A DNA stretch of 64,000 nt from positions 25,662,309 through 25,726,308 of the forward strand of contig OW203766.1 of NCBI GenBank assembly GCA_934045905.1, given 5' to 3'. Origin of the DNA: Leuctra nigra. Its lineage: Eukaryota; Arthropoda; Insecta; Plecoptera; Leuctridae. This document shows positions 48,431 to 59,705 of this stretch, piece after piece. Position 1 is the stretch's first letter; every line of letters begins with the position of its first letter. Both the position numbers and the translations under genes were made by a program. The notes beneath the pieces were generated by a model. The model had not been told where the DNA came from. It made no database searches and saw only the letters and a program-made list of their open reading frames with translations.

Positions 48431-50810
48431 TAAAATAGAAATAATACATTTGAAATAAATGAGAAACTATAGATAACATTTTCATAAAAAAAATAGTCAA
48501 TCTCTATAAATGAAAAATAATAAAACTCTTGTTGACTATATAAATGGTTACGGAGTATTGCTACCGAGCCCTTTAAAGCCAAAATACTTATTTTATATAA
48601 AAACGCGTTCACCGCGCGGTTTCCTATTAATGAAATGTACGTCTTTGCTAAGAGGTTTTTATTCATGATTTTCATTTCATTAACCAGGCTCAAACTCCAT
48701 GACATGAAATTGCTTTTATAGAGCTAAAATCCCAGTGATGACTCTCACTCATCCAAGATGGCGGTCATATTAGAGTCACGTGGTATAAATACAACAAAGC
48801 TGATGACTAATAGAAGAGTGACACATTATGTCAAGCTCGGCATGTTAGCCATAAGGAAGTGTCATGTTCTCTGGCTTCTTTGAGAAATCTTATTTTTCTG
48901 ATAAGAAAATGCACTCAGGTTGAATTTAAAAGATATGCGTGAATTGACAGATTTCTTGGAATAATGTTTTTTTAAGATAATGGAATTTTTTTATTTAAGT
49001 GTAGAAATATGTCGAGCTTAACTGAAATAATTCTGAGAAAAATTTAATTAACTTGAAGTTACTGGCAGTTTGAGAGTGAAGTAAATGAAACGTGATCAGT
49101 GCCAATACTGAAGGATCAAGTACAATTAATGGACGGAAGACCGTGTTTGATAAATTATGTAACATCGTTATAGTACTGTTGGTCCGGCCTTTAATTATAC
49201 AAGGGTCTAAATTATCAAATTGAGGATCATATTTATTAAATTTTCTCTTATATCATCAATATAATAAATATCATATTTTGAGTTAGTTAATATGTGAAAT
49301 TGTAAGAGCATACTTAATCAAATGATTTCGTAAATACCTAATTAAAGTTTAGTACATTTCACTTTAAATTTGGCGCCTCATCTTCCGTTTGAGTAATATA
49401 GAGCACTGCATGCAGTGACGTAGGTGCAGGTACTAAATTACCTGGCGGAACGATTCCCGGAGTCCAGAAATTACGAGATACTATTACTAAGGAAATACAC
49501 GAAAATTGTAAATTTCCATAACTGTGAGTTGGTTGAATAATATATTGCTTATAAAATGATTCTTAAAATATTCAAAGAACAGAGATAACATTTGAGTTAT
49601 TCACATCTTGACAATGTGTTGATTCCAAGGAAGATTATTCGAATCACTGAATCCATTTGAAGACGATACGAGGAACTGGAAAAGTTGGCATTCATGTTTC
49701 ATTAGCATCTTACCAATATAATTTTGGCAAAATAACAAAATATGACGAAACATCTCTCAAATTTATAAAATGTATCAACAAAAAGTCATTTTTCTATACA
49801 CGTTCATCCACAGCTTTGAAAAGTAATACAGAGTTAAGATGAAATGAAAGTAATTATTTCCTCATCGAATGGCGAAAGCTCTGGTGTTTTTTGTGGCACA
49901 TTCTTGAGCCGGGTTGTCAATGCAAAAGGAAGACGAATCGACCAAAGCCGAGTAATATAAAGTTATCTTCCCTGGACTGGGGGGTGGGGGGTGGGGTTCA
50001 GATATAAGCTGACAAATTGCTCTGTTTTTGAAGTTCGAGAGAAAACTAGTCTCGTTCGATCCGAAATCTTCTCATCCCCCCCCCCCTCCCTTTCCACGAC
50101 CTGGAATAACACACTGGCTGTTTCGGACCAAATAAATATAGCGTATATCAATCGAACGAAATCTCTGATCAGATATAAGTTTCTTAGTGTCAATATATTC
50201 TAATTTTAATGATATTGTAATTAATTTCCTTACCGTTATTTGGTTCTTATAGTCAAAGTTATTTTACAGTCATACCAGAAATGTGGCAAAAAATTAGTTT
50301 TGAACGGCATAAAAGTATTTTGTTTGTTACTGACAAGTCCAAGATCCTTCAAAACTTATGTTTATGTTTAAATGCTTATGTTTAAACCGTTGAGTCAAGA
50401 ATTATATCGAGAAAGAATTTTATTTCGTACTTTTTGAACTCAGGGAAATAATACAATTTATAAAGTTGTCAAACATTTATAATATTTTTAATACTTTGTA
50501 TATATTTTTGGTAAAAGTTTCATCAATAAAAGGAAAAAGTTAACATAAAATTTTGTGAGGGGTGACGGCGACTGAATTTTCAGTTGAAGTGAAGTGGGAG
50601 GGGAAGCGGGAGGACGAAAGCTTCTTTTCCTTACTCGACTTCGCGTCCCATGAATCCAAGTAGAATGTGGGTAAAGCTGGCACAAGCCAAGTAGAATGTG
50701 AGGCAGCTCGGCATACTTCACGGCCGCACACAACGCATTAAATTAGTACAACATTTGCTTTTAAATGTTGATCAGCTCTTACAGCTCAGAGATTTCGAGT
50801 AAACATGTAT

Positions 50811-51935
50811 CCCAGAAAAAACACTCCGTGTAAAAATACCAGCCAAGTCTCTTTAACTATAAAAAAAAATAGAAGAAATCTAAAAATTCAGCACTGAAAA
50901 GGAGTGATATCAAAAAAGGAGCCAAGTCAACGAATTTTCCAAATTTTAATCGTACCATTGAAATAAAAATATCAACCCCCGAGAAATACTTAAAAAAAGG
51001 ACTTGGCGCATCGTTTTTTTAAAGACACTTTTCTATCCTAAAAGTATAGGAAGAACTCTACAAGTATATTTTCCTGAGTATATCACATTCATTATCGACG
51101 AATCATACTACGTTTTAATATAACTAGTACTCTTACCTACTGGCAGTTTTGGTATTTTGTCAATATTCAGAGGAAATAAACGGATAAACGAATAACGAAT
51201 AAACGGAAGCGGCCTAGTCTATTCGTTATTGCCACTATTTCTAGGGTCATATTAATCAATCATACTTCTCAATATCGTGACTGAGGGAAATAGCGAAAGC
51301 GCTCATTACAAGAAGGCCGTCAATGAGATTTGTATAAGTGACTAGTGCACTGAGCCATGCTGCTCAAATAATTACTGACTAGATTTTTATCTAAAGTAAT
51401 ACGTTATGTAATTTATGAATTTTTTTGGTATAAAATGTTAATTAATAGCAATTAATTACACGGCGAGAAGGTTCCAAGTATAATGCTGTAGTAGGTATGT
51501 TGATGTACCCACAAAACTATAGGTACCTACCAATCACAAACACAACTGTTCTGTATTTATTGCTTGTAAGACAATGCTATGTTTCTTTGCGTACTTATAT
51601 TTAAATTTAAAATATTTTACAGAATGTTCAATATTTAATTTGAAAGTTTTGTCCCAATTTTTCTAGGCATTTCTGAACTACGTAGTATGTGAGTGGCATA
51701 AGCTTAAGAATAGAAAAATGTCTTTAAAAAAACGATGCGCCAAGTCATTTTTTTAAGTATTTCTCGGGGGTTGATATTTTTATTTCAATGGTACGATTAA
51801 AATTTGGAAAATTCGTTGACTTGGCTCCTTTTTTGATATCACTCCTTTTCAGTGCTGAATTTTTAGATTTCTTCTATTTTTTTTTATAGTTAAAGAGACT
51901 TGGCTGGTATTTTTACACGGAGTGTTTTTTCTGGG
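50811..51935. mobile_element. 1.1-kb fold-back element with ~226-bp arms
   Basis: The arms at 50811-51036 and 51709-51935 are nearly identical inverted copies: ends CCCAGAAAAAACACTCCGTG, inner motif ACGATGCGCCAAGTC. Only a few substitutions are visible. The 670-bp middle is AT-rich and non-coding. Flanks are TAT-rich and a short T/A duplication is possible but ambiguous. It is a non-autonomous DNA transposon with unusually long, well-preserved TIRs. Confidence 0.9.
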
Positions 51936-52089
51936 TTATCACTTCTTTTGTTAGTTTATTCATACAGCTTGTAGCACATGTCCGAGCAGGGACTAATTTC
52001 TTTAAAAAAATACGCCTCAACCGATTTGGTTACTATGAAAAGTTGCGTTTGGTATAAGATGAAAATGATTATCCAAGAAGAATAGCTTA

Positions 52090-52740
52090 AGTTTCGTTAT
52101 AATCGATCCAGCCATTTTCGATACATGACGTCACTTCCGGTTTTGAAATAGCGGCCGAATTCCGGTATAGGTAATAAGAAAACAATCTAGTTTTATCTAG
52201 TTGATACCTTCATGAACGACCATCTGAATTCCTAATCCCTATATTTCCGTAAAATCGGTCATGCCGTTTGTAATATATGACGTCACTGCCGGTTTCATTT
52301 AGTGGTTCCTGCCGCCATTTCCGGTACCATTAATTTATTTATTCATTTTTCACAATTGATTTTTCAAATAAATAGCAGAATGAATACGCAGGAGCTAGTT
52401 CAGTTGCAATCGTTACAGGCGTTTTAGATATATGACGTCACTTCCGGTTTCAGGAATGGCGGCCGAGAACACTGCTACCTTGAATATATAAATTGTATTG
52501 TCTATGTTACCATGTAAGTTAATTATGTACGTATTTTAAGTATAATTTGTTGAAATAAGTTAAATATTGCGTATTTATGACGTCACTTCCGGTTTAGAAA
52601 ATAAGAAAATAATATTTTTTTTATTGATACTTCATATAGATGACCATCTAAATCGAATGGCGCTAATTTCGTTCTAATCGGTCCAGACGTTTTTGAGTTA
52701 TGACGTCACTTCCGGTTTAAAAATGGCGGCACAAAAAATC
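52090..52740 (+). repeat. Degenerate tandem array of TGACGTCACTTCCGG monomers
   Basis: TGACGTCACTTCCGG, or one-base variants, starts at 52126, 52278, 52433, 52578 and 52701, spaced 152, 155, 145 and 123 bases. Most copies are preceded by an AATCGNTCCAGNCGTTTT-like stretch and followed by GGTTT and often GGCGGC. The monomers are diverged. Related text continues to about 52860 (CGATCGGTTTAGCCGTTTAGG). This is probably the interior of a transposon; no protein frame is preserved. Confidence 0.85.
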
Positions 52741-52845
52741 ACAAGAGGCAAGGTATCATCAGACGCCAAAAGTGCATATGTGGTAAAAGTTTCAGGTCGA
52801 TCGGTTTAGCCGTTTAGGCTGTGGCGCTGTCAACAGGGTTTCCTG

Positions 52846-52867
52846 ATATCATCATCATCATCATCTT
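52846..52867. repeat. (ATC)7 microsatellite
   Basis: Short ATC run at the right edge of the TGACGTCA-monomer region. Confidence 0.92.
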
Positions 52868-54062
52868 CAGAATCAGAAAGTGGTGTAATTTCACTGTTTT
52901 CTCTGTCCTCTAGCGCGCAAATGGCATAACCTATTGTTCCCAAATTTGGTATATGTAGTGGGGTGGGCCATAGCTCGAAATTAAGACATTTCACAACAAT
53001 GTGAGATTTTCCAATTTTAAGATCCAGTAGGCCGAAAATGCCATGTTGTTGCTTACAGTAAAAGTGTTTGGTCTGCTCCTCAGTTTATTAGGCATTTACG
53101 GTATGTTGAGTGACTGTGAGTGTATAGTACGACTTGGCTGGGTGGAGCGACCGCTCCACTAGATATAATATCCCTACATATCCCAACACATATATTCCCG
53201 ACTCCGAGAGTCCGTGAGAAATACCCAGCAAACTAATCACATTTTCAAAATGTCAATTTTATGCCTCTGAGAATTTACTTTCATGTTACCTGTAATGTAT
53301 ACATCCGCCACAGGTGTTCAGCTTTCCCTCGAGTGCATTACTAAGTTTCATCCCATGGTGTATATATATACCATCCAACAAACTGAATTATGGTAATAAT
53401 GTCAAAAGCGTCGTACATTTCCACACGTACTCTCGACCTTTGACGTATAAGCTCAGAGCGTTACATTTGGTTTCATGACATTCCAAGTGTAATTTTATTC
53501 GTGAATTACTTCAAGTAGCTCTTTAGAGAAAATAGATTTCTTGATGTGTCTACATTTTGAAATTGAATTAATTTTGCCGTTCCTATTTGGCAGATTTGCT
53601 TTTAGAATACCCTGGTTTGAATCCCGTGGCCGGCTAACGTGACTAACGTGAACAGATCAAGAAGATCAGATTCGTCTTTATTTCTTATATTTAAAAATGG
53701 GAAAACGCTATGGTGTTATTTTAAAAGATAGAAGCCCAAATCGAGCTGATTTTCCGATATACCTACCATCTTATCTAAAGTTTTGTTCTTTTTCTGATGA
53801 CATAAAAGTGATATTCATTATACGAGTTGCAGTTTACATGAAGTTAAATGTTGTAAAATAAGTTCGTCTTCAGTTATCATAATTTTTGACTGCTAATTGG
53901 GTAATCAGTATGGGGAATAGGTGAATGTTGAGATTATATTTTATTTATATACAGAATAGCCTCAAAGAGAATTGTGATTTTTTTTTTGATTTTTTTATTT
54001 CATATATTTCCCACAATTAATTTATTAGTTTTCGACATTTCACTCCTAAGCAAAAACAAGCT
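52868..54062. other. No gene seen
   Basis: AT-rich; a GTATATATATAC palindrome near 53341 and a B-box-like GGTTTGAATCCC at about 53615. Confidence 0.55.
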
Positions 54063-54155
54063 GTACGTCACACGCCGAATTCCCTGTGTTACGGGATGCA
54101 AGAACCGGTTCTGGCTAACATTGTCTATACTGCCCGACTCGGCGTGTGACGTCAT
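54063..54155. repeat. Short hairpin element with ACGTCACACGCCGA ends
   Basis: ACGTCACACGCCGA near the left edge is mirrored as TCGGCGTGTGACGT at the right, enclosing about 60 bases with an internal AACCGGTT palindrome. It could be a tiny MITE or a transcribed hairpin. Single copy in this window. Confidence 0.6.
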
Positions 54156-54407
54156 GTTGTGTTTCATGGACAGCTACAAAATACCAAACTTTGTAAATTC
54201 GTTCCTTTAAAACTATTCATCACACAACAAAAATAATACCACATCTGTCTTCAACAACATCTCAACTTTCATAAAATATGTATTAATCTAAAATCTAAAC
54301 TTCACTTCACTTCCCTATTCCATAAAAAGTCAATCATGTAAATTTAATGACTTGAATCACCTCGAATTCAATTAGTTATGCGTGATATCAGTAATATAAT
54401 CTCATCC

Positions 54408-54480
54408 GACGTTGACGCCTGGCTGGTTCCTCGCGCCGCGACGCCGGTAACAGAGACGTCGACGCCACCGCGACGTCCCT
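54408..54480. other. CpG-rich ACG/GTC block
   Basis: GACGTTGACGCC, CGCGCCGCGACGCCGG and GAGACGTCGACGCCACCGCG within AT-rich sequence. Confidence 0.6.
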
Positions 54481-54708
54481 GAATAATGCAACGCCTGAAG
54501 ACGGAGATGGAAAAGTGTTCAGGTGGAGTCACCTCAATGGTTCTACCGCTCGGTCTGAATTCATTTGCACACAGGACCAACATCGAAAACCAGACACGTG
54601 TTCGTTTCTCTTCAGCCTCCATTTTGTTTACAGCTTATTTCACGCGTTTGTTTTGGAAATATTAAGACTCTACTATACTTGATGGAATCCATGTTTTATG
54701 AAGCACAA

Positions 54709-55011
54709 AAAGGCGGTCACCACTTTTTTCTAAACGGCTTTACCGATTGTCTTCAAATTTTCACAGGTTATAGATAAAGAGTAGATCTGTGTCTCTAGTG
54801 GTCCCAAAGTTTTATTTTTTGTTTAATTATTTCAGGGCAGAGGTGCCAAAAAGACTCATATATTGCCCATGTTAGTACTTCCTCAAACGAGAAAACATTT
54901 TTTATTATTTTTTTCGATCACTAGAGACACAGATTTACTCTTTATCTCTATGCTGTTACATTTTGAAAATAATCGGTCAAGCCGTTAAGAAAAAAGTAGA
55001 GGCCGCCTTCT
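54709..55011. mobile_element. Inverted-repeat element with ~97-bp arms
   Basis: The left arm (54709-54810) and right arm (54915-55011) are inverted copies sharing AAGGCGG, CTTTTTTCT, GGCTT.ACCGATT and GATAAAGAGTA.ATCTGTG followed by TCTCTAGTG. The centre is AT-rich. Roughly four in five arm bases match. No frame and no clear target duplication were seen. Confidence 0.8.
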
Positions 55012-56334
55012 TATGGTTTTTTAAAGTTTTCAATATTTGAATTAAAATAACTTACTTCACATCAGTAGATGCAACGTGCAACGTACAACCCAGAGCTAAT
55101 GCATAATCATGCATTTCTAGGGTTTTTTTTACATCGGAATCGAAATTTTCTGCGAGTCCTGTCGACTCTTTAGCCTAAAGTATACGGATCAATGTTTCAT
55201 TTAAATGAAAGTGTTTCAAGTCTCACCAGACCTGACGTATGTTTGCATATGCATCCGTTTGCATGGTTTTCTTGCGATGAATGCAGCGCATTCAATGGAA
55301 GCTTACTCCGTGTTTGATGAAATATTCATTAACATAAATTATAATTAAACCAGAGTGCAATGGATTGTTCTCAGAACCCTCACTGTCCAACAGGTACTTT
55401 ATGAATAAATTATTTACCATTCCTCTAGAGGGTTGTTATTAGTATTGGGATGAAATAGGCCACTTAATATGGAGATCGATTGAAAGCTGTAAGTTGGATC
55501 GAGATCGCTTTATATGCGCAGGATCAAAAAGGTGGCAATAAATTTACAGAAAAAATTACTTCGATGATCATGAAAGAACGCATAATATAAATTTACGTTA
55601 TTTCTTTTACACATTATTTCCTGAACTAATTAGTTTGTTGAATCTTGCGCATTTGATGTTTAAATTTTCATAGCGGCCAAGGCACATGTACTATTAGTAT
55701 TTCTGTATTTCTATATTCACAAATATTGTTATATTTATGCACTCTTGACATTATACAACTCTTCAAACCAAGATGCAGAGTATTACATCATTTTACATCA
55801 TTTTCCTTTTGAATACATGAATGTATTCATGTCATACATCTTGGCAAATATAGTTTATTCCCCGAGCTCTCCGTATAACTTCTGTGCTCCTGGTACATGT
55901 AGAGTAAATTCCCACGAGGATAGTCCGATGAACTCCCCCATGACAGCTCGAAAGCTCACTTCCAACAGCCAACATGCATGACAGCTTCCTCTACCTCCTT
56001 GTCGACGTCGTCTTGTCACTTTGCCATCGGCGACTTTAAGTCTGACACGTAAAAGGATCTGCAGGTATCTTTCAGACGGGCGTCAAAGTGGCGTGGCGTG
56101 ATATACGAATTCTTTTTCGAGATTATTAAAAGGAACTTTTTTAATCAGAGGGCTGAACTTTCGATTTGAATTCTAAATCATGAAAACAATTTTGTTTTCA
56201 ACATTCTTTTTGTAGTTCTCATAACCAGTTGAAAAGACAAAACACTCTAGAATTACTATGCATGGGATGTGTCTGTCACATATCCTTATGTTTGAAAATA
56301 ATACTTTTATATTACCATTTTTAATTACAGAGTC
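55012..56334. other. No gene seen; likely first intron of the minus-strand gene
   Basis: Lies downstream, on the minus strand, of the splice donor at 56723. No acceptor-bounded coding exon continuing the frame could be found. Confidence 0.45.
55998..56100. other. Weaker CpG-rich ACG/GTC block
   Basis: TTGTCGACGTCGTCTTGTC and ACGGGCGTCAAAGTGGCGTG. Less dense than the others; it lies in the likely first intron of the 56724-57291 gene. Confidence 0.4.
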
Positions 56335-56496
56335 GGCCGGTTTTTTTACCTCTTGCTAAAGTTCTTGATAGCTAGCTAACGGAAAAAGTTAGACACATTG
56401 ACATTTTACATTTTACATTGATTTCATCCTCTAGCTAACATTATTAAGAAGTTGAAAGACGTTTGCTAACTTAAGCAAGAGATACAAAAACCGGCC
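56335..56496. mobile_element. GGCCGGT-ended MITE
   Basis: The left end GGCCGGTTTTTTTACCTC and the right-end complement GGCCGGTTTTTGTATCTC both continue CTTGCT. It is 162 bp, AT-rich and non-coding. No flanking duplication is seen; its right end abuts a half-copy of another MITE family. Confidence 0.75.
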
Positions 56497-56497
56497 A

Positions 56498-56573
56498 TGG
56501 CTGTGTTTCATTGGCTGTTGCCAAGATTTCAACCGATAAATTCAACCGTTAACTTTACGGGACATTGTAAAGT
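56498..56573. mobile_element. Right-half fragment of the 35812-type MITE
   Basis: Starting TGGCTGTGTTTCATTGGCTG, it matches the interior and right half of the 35812-35967 element (same orientation), ending at a decayed GGGACAT terminus. The left half is missing and is replaced by the 56335-56496 element. It lies just downstream of the splice donor, in the first intron of the 56724-57291 gene. Confidence 0.7.
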
Positions 56574-56723
56574 TCCAAAATTAATTGCCGATATTGAAAT
56601 GATATTATATGATTAAGCAAATATTAGCTTCGTTTGCTTATAATATGCGATATTTCACAATGTGTTGATGGCAGCTCTATCGACGAATTCCGCAACTAGA
56701 GAATAAATTACGTCACAACTCAC

Positions 56724-57291
56724 CAATCTGCGGCACGTCGTACTGTCGATTCCCCCTCGGCGACCTCTGCATGAACTGCGTCGCCATCCCCTTGGCGAGG
56801 TCCAGTGGCCCCCCCGGCTCATGATGGCCGACGTCCCCGGCCGAGTGGTCTGCCAAGTGGTGCTGGTCCCTCTTGCTCCACGGCGGCGGCAGAGCCGGCC
56901 TGAATGGCCTCCTCAGTTGATAATCATCAACCTCGTAGACGTTCTCGTCGTTCAGCGGTGCAGGAGGTGGTAGTGAGTCGAGATCGACGACGCCGTTCCT
57001 TCCCGTCTCGTAGAGGAGCCATCTGTCCGCCGCGGACGTCGGGGCGTCGCTGACGTCTTCGTCTTCTAATAGTTCACGTTCCGAGATCGCGTGCGGTTGT
57101 TTGTATTGATGTTGCTGGAGATGATGTTGAGGCGGTGTCGGATCAGGTTCTGGTTGGCCGAGGAGTTTGAGTCGAGGAGGTCGAGCGACGGCTCCCGATA
57201 GCAATAAAGATCCGTCGCTGAAGCGGAGGATCGACAGCAGCAACGTGAGCCCAGCACCAAATACTAATACGCCTCCTATACCTGCTACCAT
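56724..57291 (-). CDS. First coding exon of a membrane-anchored or secreted protein, family not recognised
   Basis: The frame gives 189 codons plus one base and then meets a good splice donor (TTG|GTGAGT, GT at 56723-56722), so this is a 5' exon with the rest of the gene to the left. The ATG at 57291-57289 sits in GCCATGG, a strong Kozak context. The frame stays open upstream to a TAA at 57450-57448, but no other ATG lies in that stretch; an apparent start at 57393 is a GTG. Residues 2-23 are strongly hydrophobic (Gly/Val/Leu). They are followed by an A-V-A/R step that could be a signal-peptidase site, then a Pro-, His- and Asp/Glu-rich stem-like region ending QYDVPQI. If translation began further upstream, a basic stretch (RNIRLPK) would precede the hydrophobic segment, as in type II Golgi enzymes. 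The exon is much richer in GC than its surroundings. I infer a Golgi-type or secreted protein but cannot name the family; the downstream catalytic exons are not visible. Confidence 0.62.
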
Positions 57292-58139
57292 GGCTTGCTT
57301 TAGTGTGAAGATCTTTGGGAGACGAATGTTGCGCAAACACAGATGCAAAGATGTGGTGAGAGAATCTCCGGTTATCTCACTGTCTTCATTCACTTGGTAT
57401 TTGATGTTTCCGAATTTCTGATATTCGAGACTCGTGCCAAGTTTTGGTTATCGCATCACATTTAGAAATTATGAACGGGTCCGTGCAAGAGTCAGTTTTG
57501 TGCGTTACAAATATAGATAATGTGCGTATATCTAAATAGTCAAGGTGCTTGTAGTAAGAATATACATTGATCTATTCAACACTTTGATCGAATGGAATGG
57601 GTTCTGGAATGATGAACTTGTTAAAGGAACATTCTGTTCTAGGTTGGCACTGGAATACTGGAATATGGTTTGTCTATGGAATGTTTGTGCTGGAAAATGG
57701 CGATCAAGTATCGTCTAGCTAAGTATAGATGCAACACGTGGATCGAGGCCTACGACAACGAAAGTCACCGAACAGTGAGGCTGGTTAAACAGTGATCACA
57801 ATCTTCTTTTAACTACACAACTAATTAATAAATATCCTCTAATATATGACAGTCATGTCTTCCCCAAACACGTTTACACATACAACGAAGTCACAACGGA
57901 AAAAGGTTAAAATGTATTCTTTTGAACTTTGTCCAAAAAATACGCTCGATGTCTTTTTTTAAGTCAGCACACGTACACTTAAAACTTCGCTCAAATTGTT
58001 GTTATCAGAAAATACAATTCCTTTTCTTCTCGATATTCTGAAGATGTCTTCTTTATAATTTTTTCTCCTCTTCCTCCTTGTCTTGTTCGTAGTCTACCAA
58101 TCACTTATTCTTTGACGTTGTAACCATCACTAAGTTTCT
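57292..58139 (-). other. Presumed 5' leader and upstream flank of the 56724-57291 exon
   Basis: This stretch separates the coding start from the CpG-rich block. Its first 156 bases continue the coding frame without a stop but also without an ATG. A CAG at 57420-57418 could be a splice acceptor, but it lacks a pyrimidine tract. I see no second coding exon. It is best read as 5' UTR and/or a short upstream intron. Confidence 0.3.
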
Positions 58140-58480
58140 CGTCCTCTTTGTCGTTCGGTTCAGAGAGATGGACGTCGACGGAGACTAGAGCTACTTCTAC
58201 TTCGCCTCTTAGCTCGCTGGCCATGGCGGGCACGCGGTGGCTCTAGGGCGTCGCAAGAGAGACCCTGTATGGCGGCGTCCTGCGCCTAACGCTCACCTCC
58301 TCCACACTACCGAGCACGACGCCTACGCAAAACACGGTCGACGCTACTCCCCTCCATCCCCCCCGCCTCGACGCCGCCGCTGACGCCCCGCTTACCCTCC
58401 CTATCGCGACGACCCCCTGCTGGAGAACACCGCGGATGTCCCACCGCTTCACTCGCTCAGCTTTGACTCGAAACGCGTTC
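58140..58480 (-). promoter_or_regulatory. CpG-rich candidate promoter / first exon
   Basis: A dense run of CpG (GACGTCGACG, GGCACGCGG, CTCGACGCCGCCGCTGACG and similar) stands out from AT-rich DNA on both sides. It lies about 0.9-1.2 kb upstream of the only credible coding start, on the matching strand. No clear TATA box is visible. A short open frame inside it (58243-58452, minus) is compositionally biased and I do not believe it is coding. Promoter status is inferred from position and composition. Confidence 0.35.
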
Positions 58481-59705
58481 GGTTTCGCTTTTCGTCTTTA
58501 AGGCGATGGGTTTACGTAAGTTAGAGCACGTGGGACTTCGAAAATAATGGTTCTATTTTTTAGCTTTTTATACTTTAAAATAATCTCGTAAAATCGAAAT
58601 TTTTTAAAACCGTTTCGTAACCAAACGAAAATATTTACCTTCCTGTCAACACAACCTATTGCAAAATATTGGATATCTAAAATATATTTGAGCCTAAATA
58701 AATTTTAAATTCTAAATTAAAATTAATCATAAATCACTTATCATTTAATTAATTTATACAGCTATTGATCATATAACAAATTTAAACCTATTCTACAAAA
58801 TTAATATAAGTACAAAATTCGCTAAACTTCACTTCAACAATGACTTCCTGATCTTTTATTATTTCTGACTTTCATCATGCCATATAACCTGCACTACACG
58901 CTTATGCAAAGAGGCAGAGTGTTTTAGAATTCCTCAAGTAGATTACACTAAACAATGTGCAACAGATAGTAAATCCCAGCATGCTCCCTGCAAATCCCAA
59001 AGCCATGAATGTAGTTTATCTCACCCCTTTCCCCCCTTCCAGCGGCCCCAATCCCCGCGCTGGGATGACCGCAACAAAATCTCCCACTTCCTCTTCTTCT
59101 GTTTTCGCTAGTTTTCCCCCCCAAAAAACAACAAAAACAAGCCGTTTCTATTCTTTGAGTGCGCATAGCCGTGTGTATTCCGTGTTGTACTGCGCAAGTG
59201 ACGTTGATGTTTATGTGATACTTGGTGGAAAGTTCTTCCGAAGAACATTGTATTGATTGATGTTCGAACTGACCCGATGTCTTTTCTCCATCACAAGAGA
59301 TCCGGGAAACTGTTCGATAGACAGATTCATCTCCAGCTATCTTTACACTTTCATCACTGGGGTTCGTTATTTTTTTGTATGAACGGAAGGTTTGTGTTTT
59401 TATTTTCGTGGGGGACTGTTACGATTAGATCAGGAAAGAAAACATTTGTGTCGACTAAATGACATCTCAATTAAATTTCGATAAGGTGTGATTGAGCAAA
59501 AGGAATGGGTCAGTGAAGCAAAGTGTTTCATCACTTTCATAAATCTATTAATTTACCACAATCAGAGTATTTTTTTCACAAACAATACCAGGATATGTTG
59601 AACTTGTGGTCAAAATGTGTGTGGTTTCTTCAAAACGGGACAATCAAAATTCAATTTCAGTATACCTATACAAAATGTTAGTATAACGACATACCAGGAA
59701 TATGT
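58481..59705. other. No gene seen
   Basis: AT-rich upstream flank of the CpG block, with a C-rich patch near 59030-59125. Confidence 0.5.

Larger units (their letters stand above)
45086..50810. other. No gene seen
   Basis: Holds the 82-bp duplication, the retroelement-like end at 48352 and a GA tract at 45730 next to a B-box-like GGTTCGAGTCTTGG (minus strand, about 45700). No exon recognised. Confidence 0.5.

Noticed and set aside
48367..48705. 112-codon minus frame rich in Phe, Ile and Tyr
   Set aside because: AT-rich chance frame that overlaps a repeat end; no family recognised.
57066..57421. Other frames over the coding exon, on both strands
   Set aside because: They overlap the exon at 56724-57291, which has the better start context, splice donor and membrane segment.
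58243..58452. 69-codon minus frame in the CpG-rich block
   Set aside because: Arg/Ala/Val/Gly-rich composition follows from GC content; it is more likely promoter or leader DNA.
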